Shown here: in pieces, positions 26,453 to 35,400 of the stretch
Layout of the letters: each line of letters starts with the position of its first letter
How positions within the stretch are numbered: the stretch's first letter is position 1
NCBI GenBank assembly: GCA_032690845.1
Contig: CM064426.1
Location: 69,738,403-69,802,402 of the forward strand
Reading direction: 5' to 3'
Source: Eleusine coracana subsp. coracana
Lineage: Eukaryota; Streptophyta; Magnoliopsida; Poales; Poaceae
Length of the DNA: 64,000 nucleotides
Translations under genes and position numbers: made by a program
Notes under the pieces: model-generated
What the model saw: the letters and a program-made list of their open reading frames with translations, nothing else
Databases searched by the model: none
Told to the model about the DNA's origin: nothing

Positions 26453-29400
26453 AGGGAGAGGGAGAGGGAGAGAGAGAGAGAGTTTCGGGAGGGCAGCCAT
26501 GTGCAGATAAAAATGAACAAGAGAGAAGGGATAAGATGCAAGATTTAGATATTTATTTTTGGAAAGCGGATGGTTTTGCGCCTAAGCAATTTGAATACAT
26601 CTCGCACCCCCTCACATACTAGCCAAGTGATCACAACACACTTGGACCTAGTTGTCCATAGCCTTGATCCATCTCGATTACCATGACTCTCCATCAAGGT
26701 CCTTATGGCAATCCATTGAGACCACATAAATCACCAATGTGACCAATCACCATGTTCATGTGAAGATAATATGTTTATTTCTAGATTCACAACACCATAT
26801 GTAGACATTAGAGCACAATTTCATGTTGGTACTCAACCACCAAATCATTCATACCTTTTGGGGTTCCATAATCCAATGGCAATGAAGCTTACAAAACTGT
26901 ATAACAATTGCAGACTTTTCAATTTCATAGACACATGTAGCATAGCTTGTTGTTGAACGTCCTCACCACAATCATGAACAAAAACCTCATTTGCCAATTT
27001 AATTTTTGTCTTCAAATCTCCTGTACAAATCCAACCAGCATAGTAAGTTGCAATCAACCGAGCTGCCGAGTAATGAGGTAAGACACAAACTAAAAGATCA
27101 GTAAACTATCTATCCAATTATAAGCACACTTTAAAAATGATAATATATGCATAGTTTGAACTCTCCAATGCTATCACATAACTTTCACATAGTCAATCCA
27201 TTTAAAAAGGATGAATTACATAAAAGACTCATAAACATACGTCAAGATGAATGACATCATCCTTATAGACCTTATAAGTTATGTCCCAATAAATAATTTA
27301 GATATATTATATATATTTTTGGATAAAGTCCACTTTACTCCCTCCAACTATCACCTAAGTCCACTTAACCCCCTGAACTATAAAACCGTTTGTTTTACTC
27401 CCTTCAAGTTTGCAATACCATTCACTTTCCCCCTTAGAGTGATTTTGTTGGGTGATTTTGCTACCGTGACATCCGAGGTGGGCCGAAGTTGGTACTGCTG
27501 TAAGCGGGGAAGACCTCCACGTGCTCACCAGCCTTGACGTACAACTTAATAGCCCACCTCCGCCTTAACATTGCCCCTTCCACCCCTTCGCCTTTGCAAC
27601 CGATACAACACACGAAGACTTGGCTGGCCTCCATGACCGCCACCACTACCTTGCCGGTGCCTGACAAGTGAGCCCGAGCCTTTCTTAATCATCAGGGTGC
27701 CAAAATCACTTAGCAAAACCATCCAAGAGGGCAAAGTGAATGGTATTGCTAACATGGAGGGAGTAAAACAAACGGTTTTATAATTCAGGGGGTTAAGTGA
27801 ACTTCGGTGATAGTTGGAGGGAGTAAAGTGGACTTTATCCTATATTTTTTTCATGAGCCAAATTTACAAAAAGAAAAAAAACATCAGGGAGGTTAGCTAA
27901 CTGAGAAGTCATGTGTTTGATGATCTCCCTACCCCCTTTACCAAACTCTGTCTAAATGACTTTTCTCCCATGTTCTCGTGTTATCATTTGTGGAACTTTT
28001 TATTTTATGTCAATTCTCTCAAAATCTGGTCCTTCCCAGTTCTTGTTCCCCTCATGTACAATTGGAATCTGGTCCAATCCAGTGCCTAGCAATTCTGCCT
28101 TGATTGCACCTTGTACTACGGTAAAAAATCTGCTTGGTCTGCTATGCACATGAGCATCCATACTAAAAACCTTACCTGGTTAAACGATGGATACAAGCAT
28201 TAGTACTAACCACAAGTTGTGGAAGGTTTTAATTTGGAACATCAGAGGGGTAAATTCAGATTCCAAATGGGAGGCCCTTAGAAATAAAATCAAGGATACT
28301 AGCTGTGACATCATTTGCTTGCAGGAAACTAAAAAGGAGAACTTTGACCTCCAATACCTTAAAAACTTCTGCCCCCCCCCCCCCCATCTTTGATCAATTT
28401 GAATTCTTGCCATCCCAAGGTGCCTTAGGGGGATGCATAACTATCTGGAAGGGCTCACAATTTGATGGCTCACTTGAATTTGTTAATGATTATGGCCTTA
28501 CTGTTCAACTTCAATCAAAGCAAACTGATCACCCCTTGTTCTTAACCAACATTTATGCACCCTGTGAGCCGAGCCTCCCTTTCCTAGACTGGTTTCAGAA
28601 TATAGTCACGGATGATGATAATGATTGGCTCATAGCAGGGGACTTCAACATCATCAGATCACCAGAAAACAAAAATAAGCAAGGTGGGAATGTTAATAAA
28701 ATGTTGGCCTTCAATAAGGAGATCAGTGCTCTTGGACTTACTGAGATTCCTCTGCAAGCAAACCCTCTTCTTCAAAAACTAGACTGGGTGTTCACCTCGA
28801 CATCCTGGACACTCAACTTCCCCGGAACTGAAACAATTGGCCAAATAAGAAACACCTCAAACCATGTGCCTATTCTTATCAACATTAAAACCATCATCCC
28901 TAAGCCAAAAGTGTTTCGGTTTGAAAATTATTGGATGGAACACCCTCAGTTCATCCAGATTATTCAGCATGGATGGTCAATTCCAGTGCCTCACGAAGAT
29001 GCAGCCAAGAAAATAATTGCTAAACTCAAAAACCTGAGAAAAGTGTTGAAAGATTGGGCTTCAAGTATCTCTAACCTGGCTGGCTCAATCAAGAATTCCC
29101 AATCCACTCTCTCCTTCATTGATTTGATAGAAGAGCAATGGGACTTAACCATAGAGGAATGGAACGTCAGAGAAACTCTGCAGACTCATATCCAAGACCT
29201 TCTGCACAAACAAAATATTTATTGGAAACAAAGCGGTACAATCAAATGAACAAAATTTGGTGATGCACCAATTAATTTCTTCCATGCAAGAGCAGGTATT
29301 AACCATAGAAGAAATGCAATAGCAAACCTTACAGACTCAATGGGGACCCAGATTGTGGATCATGAAGGCAAGGCAAAGCTGCTTTGGGACTCCTATGAAG

Positions 29401-32400
29401 AGAGGCTAGGTACCTCAGAATTCTCTACCATGCAGTTTGACCTGCAAAGTTTAATACAACAGGTAGAAGGACTAGAATGGCTTGAAGCCCCATTCACAGA
29501 GCAAGAGATAAACTCAGTGGTGGCTGATCTCCCTTCAAACAAATCTCCAGGACCAGATGGATTCAATGGAGACTTTCTAAAAAAAATGTTGGCCAATCAT
29601 TGCTACAAATTTCTATCAGCTCATATCTAGTTTTTTTGAAGGACACTTATGTGTTCAAAGTATCAATGGATCCTATGTGACACTGGTGCCTAAAAAGGAT
29701 AATTCAACTCAAGTCAATGACTACAGTCCAATTTCCCTCCTGAGTTCCACAATTAAATTAATCACAAAGCTACTTGCCAATAGGCTCTAGGTGGTCATCT
29801 TGCAGCTAGTCCATCAGAATCAATATGGTTTCATTAAACACAGAAGCATACAAGATTGCTTAGCTTGGGCATATGAATATCTCCATATCTGCCACAAGTC
29901 AAAAAAGGAGATAGTTTTATCGAAACTGGACTTTGAAAAGGCTTTTGACAAAGTGAAACATCAAACAATCCTTCAGATCTTACAAGCAAAGGGTCTAGTG
30001 CATAAATGGATCCAATGGATGGAACTTATCATGCAGACAGGTACTTCTTCAATCTTTCTAAATGGCGTATCAGGGAAAGTTTTTCACTGCAAAAGGGGTG
30101 TTCGACAGGGAGATCCACTCTCCCCTCTGCTGTTTGTCCTTGCTACAAACCTTTTACAGACAATCATGAACAAAGGAAAGCAACAAGGAATTTTCCAGCT
30201 TCCTATTCCTACAAGTGCTGGAACAGACTTCCCAATTGTACAATACGTTGATGACACCTTGATCATTATGCAAGCATGTCAAAGACAGTTAGTAGTACTC
30301 AAGGCCCTTCTAAACACCTTTGCAGACTCCATAGGACTCAGGGTCAATTATAGTAAGTCCGTCATAGTGCCAATTAATGTACCTGCTGACAAGATGGAAA
30401 TTTTAGCAGGAACTCTCAACTGTCAGATTGGGACTATGCCTTTTCCATATTTGGGTCTGCCTCTAGGCATCATTAGGCCTTTAGTTACAGACTTTCTGTC
30501 AATAGTGCAAAGAATTGAACGAAGGCTGATATGTTGCTCACAATTTCTTACTCAAGCGGGTAAGCTTGAAATGGTGAATACAGTCCTTTCTTCCCTCCCT
30601 ACGTTTTACATGTGCACCCTTAAGCTGCTAGCCTCAATCATCAACCAGATTGATAGATATAGACCGCATTGGCTTTGGCATGGATCAAATATTAATGCAA
30701 AGAAGCAACCTTTAGCTGCTTGGAAACTTGTCACAAGGCCTAAATCAGAGAGTGGATTGGGGGTCATCAAGCTCAGAGTGCAAAATGAGGCCCTACTTGT
30801 AAAACATCTGCATAAATTCTTCAACAAAGAAGCATTGTCGTGGGTCTCTCTGCAACAAAGAAGCATTGTCGTGGGTCTCTCTGCTATGGAACACATATTA
30901 CACGCAAGGCAAGCTACCAGGAGCACAAAGTAGGGGTTCCTTTTGGTGGAGGGATATTGTTAAGTTGATAGATCAGTTTAAGGGGATTTGTTCAGTGCAA
31001 CCAGGAAATGGAACAACAATTGCATTATGGACTGATGCTTACCCTGGGACTCCACTCAACTTCCAATACCTTGAACTCTTCTCTTATGCAAAGAAACAGA
31101 ACATCTTACTTTGTGAGGCACACTCAGTAGATAATCTAGTGGATCTCTTCCATCTGCCACTAAGTGAACAAGCTTACGATCAATACCTTGCTCTCGGTCA
31201 GTTTGTAATGACTGTTCCTCTCAATCAGCAAAATGATATATTAGTGCATATGGGACAGACACATAAGTACTCTGCATCAAGAATATATAAGCAAATTATA
31301 GGACACATGCCAGTACACCCTTCTTTCTAATGGCTTTGGAACTCATCTTGCCAACCGAAACATAAAATTTTCTTCTGGCTACTGCTACATGATAGGCTCA
31401 ATACCAGAGGCAGGCTTAGGCAAAAAAAACATGGAACTGAATTCTTATACTTGTGAGCTATGCATCTTGTAGAATGAAGAAACTCTGAAACATCTCTTCA
31501 TCAGATGTAACTTTGCTAGAAGGTGTTAGGAAACAATTGGTATCAACCTTCCTAGACATTCAACAACACTGCAAACAATAATCTGGCTCAAAAGAAGGCT
31601 TTCAATTCCGTACTACATGGATATAATAATTCTTATGTGTTGGAGCATATGGAAAGTCCGCAATGACTGGATATTCAACAATACTGCCCCACAAGTGGAT
31701 GAATGCCGAAGGAAATTCTTCAAAGAACTCTCCCTGGTTATCCATAGAGTTAAGCCTAAGCATCTTGATGGATTACAGTCATGGATAGAACAGCACCAGT
31801 AGTTTATTGTTGTCGTTGTTTTTTCCTTTTTCCTTGCTGTAAACTGTTTCTTTTATTTCAATAAAAGTCTGTAGGAGCCTGGCTCCTCCAGTTTCATTCA
31901 AAAAAGTTACCTTCACACAATATTAATCAGATCAACATTGGCCTAAGAGAAGTAATAATTAATAAAAGGAAAATTTGTCTGAGAGACACTGAGAAATAGT
32001 GGTTTTGTCCACAACACACTCACAATCAGATTTTTGTCTGAAACACACTACAATTTTGGACGCTCTCGTCTGTGGCACACTAATATCATTTAACAATTAT
32101 TTTCAACTTTTTATCTCAATGCACAAAACATATTAAAATTTGAATCTTTTTACAATCATAAATTGTTACATTCTCTATCATGAAAAAAATAGAGCTAGAT
32201 TTTTTCTGATTGTCTCATGATTTGCTCATTATTTTATTATTTAATTTGTCAAGTACACCATGCCAACAATAACAAAAAATATGTCTCTATTTTTTAATGA
32301 TAGAGAATACTACAATATATAAATTTCAATCTACTATGTGCATCGAGATAAAAAATATGAAAATAATTATTAAACGGTAATAGTGTGTCACAAATGAGAG

Positions 32401-35400
32401 CACCCAAAATCGTAGTGTGTCTCAGATAAAAACGTGATTGTGAGTGTGTTGTGGATGAAACCATCGTTTTTCAGTATCTCTCAAACAAATTTCCCTTAAT
32501 AAACGGTAAAGCTTAATGCCTTATATGCCTATTCCACGAAGTCCCTAACATAAACATTATTCGCTTAATTCAAAACTGAAAACACATTGCGCTTCAGCAC
32601 CAATCACCTATCCATAGTAGGTACCATATACTCGTAACCATAAATAGTTTGACATTGATCAAATCCAGAAATACATTTCTGGACAAAACCGAGTAGTCAA
32701 TAACTGCTCTAGGTCTGGGAATTTTTGTCCAAAGCAATGTGCGTGGGTTCGAATCCTGCTGGTCCCTGTTTTTTTTTAATCAGTTTCCCTAGATGCAAAC
32801 TGCTACAACCTGATACTTTGAGTAATGGCCAAAACCAGGGGCGGACCCATGCCCAGGCTCTAGTTGCAGAGCCAGCACCCCGATGCCGGTGCAATTTTTT
32901 TATTTCTTCTATTTCAGTATTGCTAAGCAAAGTGATTAGTGTAGTGATCTTTAATTACTGTCAAATTCCTAAGTTAATTAGTTTTTTTCCTTATCTATGC
33001 TTATGTTAGTGATTGATAAGGTTGTGTGAACTTGTTATATGCTGCAACATTCGTCCAGACTCTGCAAAATTTCTAGGTCCATCATTGCCCAAACCGATAT
33101 CTCTTTACTTCTCTAGACATCTCTCAGGGAGCACTAGATAAGAAATACAGGTGCACGAGGATGTTTGAATGTGTGATTGGGATATTGTAATGTTTCTTCC
33201 TCTTCTTCTTTTTCCCCTGGATTATGAAATTTGGATGTCAGGATGTTATGAGAAACTTAATACGAGAGCTAGAACATTTGTATCTGAACTTATGACAATT
33301 AGAATATGTATATGATGGTTGATAGTAAAGTACTATTTACTATAGATATATTACAATGTTGTATAATTAATTATTTGATGTTGATGCATAGCTAATTAAA
33401 CAACAAATTTTGAAGTTTCAAACATTCAAAGTGAGATGGATAGAATGTTCGTTGTCTCATAGAGAACTAAACTGTTGTTTAATAGCTTCATGTTTGATTT
33501 CTAACATAAATCAATCTATTATTGTTTCCTATAGGAAAACCCTTCTCCAAGCAAACTACTTGATGTCGAACCATTCCAGCTCCAGTTTCCCTTTGGACTT
33601 GACAAGCTGATACCGTGCTCATTAAAGCTTACGAATAAGATCAATGAGCTAGTGGCATTCAGGCTTGTGGAGAAGAGCGGGTCTTCTGGGGTCTTGACGC
33701 TTCCATTATGTGGCGTTGTTCTGCCTAGGTCAACTTGTACTCTCGTAGTTACAACACGAAAGCTGAACAAGCCACCCCTAAAGAGTCACTTCGATGTGAT
33801 CCTGCAGAGCAGTATATTAAGGAATCAGAATATTTACCCTTTCAAAGATAATTCAGAGTACGATCAATTTTTCTCCGAAGTTAAAAAGGTGGGAAAAGCG
33901 GTGCACGAGGTGACCATTGAAGCTGTCTATGGTCAGCAAGGAAAGCCAACCTCTGAGGTGAATTACTTATGACGCTAATTGGATTCACTATGTTTACTAC
34001 TCCCTCCATTTTTTTTCTCCTTGACGTTAATTAATGAAAATATCCACGAACTTTTTGGTTGTCCTATAATGTCAAAAGGAAAAAAACATAGGGGTAGTTG
34101 GTTTAACGGATTCATTGTACTTAGGTTGTTAGATAATGTGAGGATCAAATATGGCAGTACAGTAAGAGTCACTACCGGAAACAGCAAGTATGTCGTATGT
34201 CATACTTTTTGCCATGTACTTTCTGTCGGGCACACTGCGAAGAGGCTCTTTGCCTTATGCCTCCGGCCCGCCACACGGCAAAGAATGTCTGATGTTGTTG
34301 CTGGCACTGTTAAACAGAAAACTTCGTCGTGTGCCGCGTCAGACACATGGTAAAAGGTTTTGCCATGTGCCAGATGGAAGGCTCACGGCGAAGAGGGCTT
34401 TGTCATCGGGCCTAGTCACTGTCGGAGCTTCGCCGTGGGCCACGTATGGCAAAGATGTTTGTCATATGTTTTATGACCTCTGTCGTGTGCTTGCGGCACA
34501 TGGCAAACTTGCCAATTCCGGTAGTTGAGTAACTAGAGATACCATATACTTCTACACTGATGTTTCCTTTTCTCCTTCACATGAATCTGCTCGTGATGCT
34601 GCGCTTCAGCAGGGAATCAAGGTATGTATTTTTCTTTAGTCCTGCACAGATCCTTCAACTTCAATCAGTTTCATAGAGATTTAACTTTGAACGGAGTTCC
34701 CCGTTTCAGATCTTGTCCGTGGAGAACCTTCCTAAGAGGCTGGCGTCCTTAGATGTGAACCAGACAGATCCTTGGTGCGCACATTAGTTTGAACTTCTAC
34801 GTCGGACTGTTCTTCAGTTATCTGTTCCTGTGAGCTTGCTGAATGCACTTTAATTTCTCGATCGTAATGCAGGATTCTGACAAGTCATTCTAACGGACAT
34901 GTTCGCATCTTGGACAACGACACACAGGCAAGTGATTGTATACGCAGAAGTTATAGCAGCAGTTAGATATGATACACAGTCATAATATATTGATGGAACC
35001 AAACCAAACGTATGCAATCGCAAAGGCCAATGCAATGCAAACGGCTGACAGAAGATGTAATAACGAAAAGATTTGTTTCACTTGCTCGTTGCTATCTCTG
35101 CACCTGTGTGCAAAACTGCAAATGAAGCTTAAGGTATCAAGATTTTGTTTCTGTTACACTAATAAAGGTATTTTTGTTTAAGCAGAGACCAGTTGATTTT
35201 TCCAAAGACACAATGGGAAAAGGCATGGACCTGACCTCGCTAGTAACCTTTTTTTTTTGTCCTTTTTAATAAAACTGTCGGACACCATTTCATTAAAGAA
35301 TAAGAACTTTTTTTATGCAGTTCATTTTGTCAAATTTATTGAGAGGAAAAAATGGATCGTGGCTGGAACAAGTGATGGTTCCGTATATGTATACAACTAT

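Noticed and set aside
26123..26510. Open frames of repeated LSLSLS or RERERE
   Set aside because: Translation of the (GA)n tract.
32732..32770. GGGTTCGAATCC followed by a T-run, like a tRNA T-arm with Pol III terminator
   Set aside because: The B-box matches well but there is no A-box, D-arm, anticodon arm or pairing acceptor strand upstream. At most a decayed tRNA or SINE fragment.
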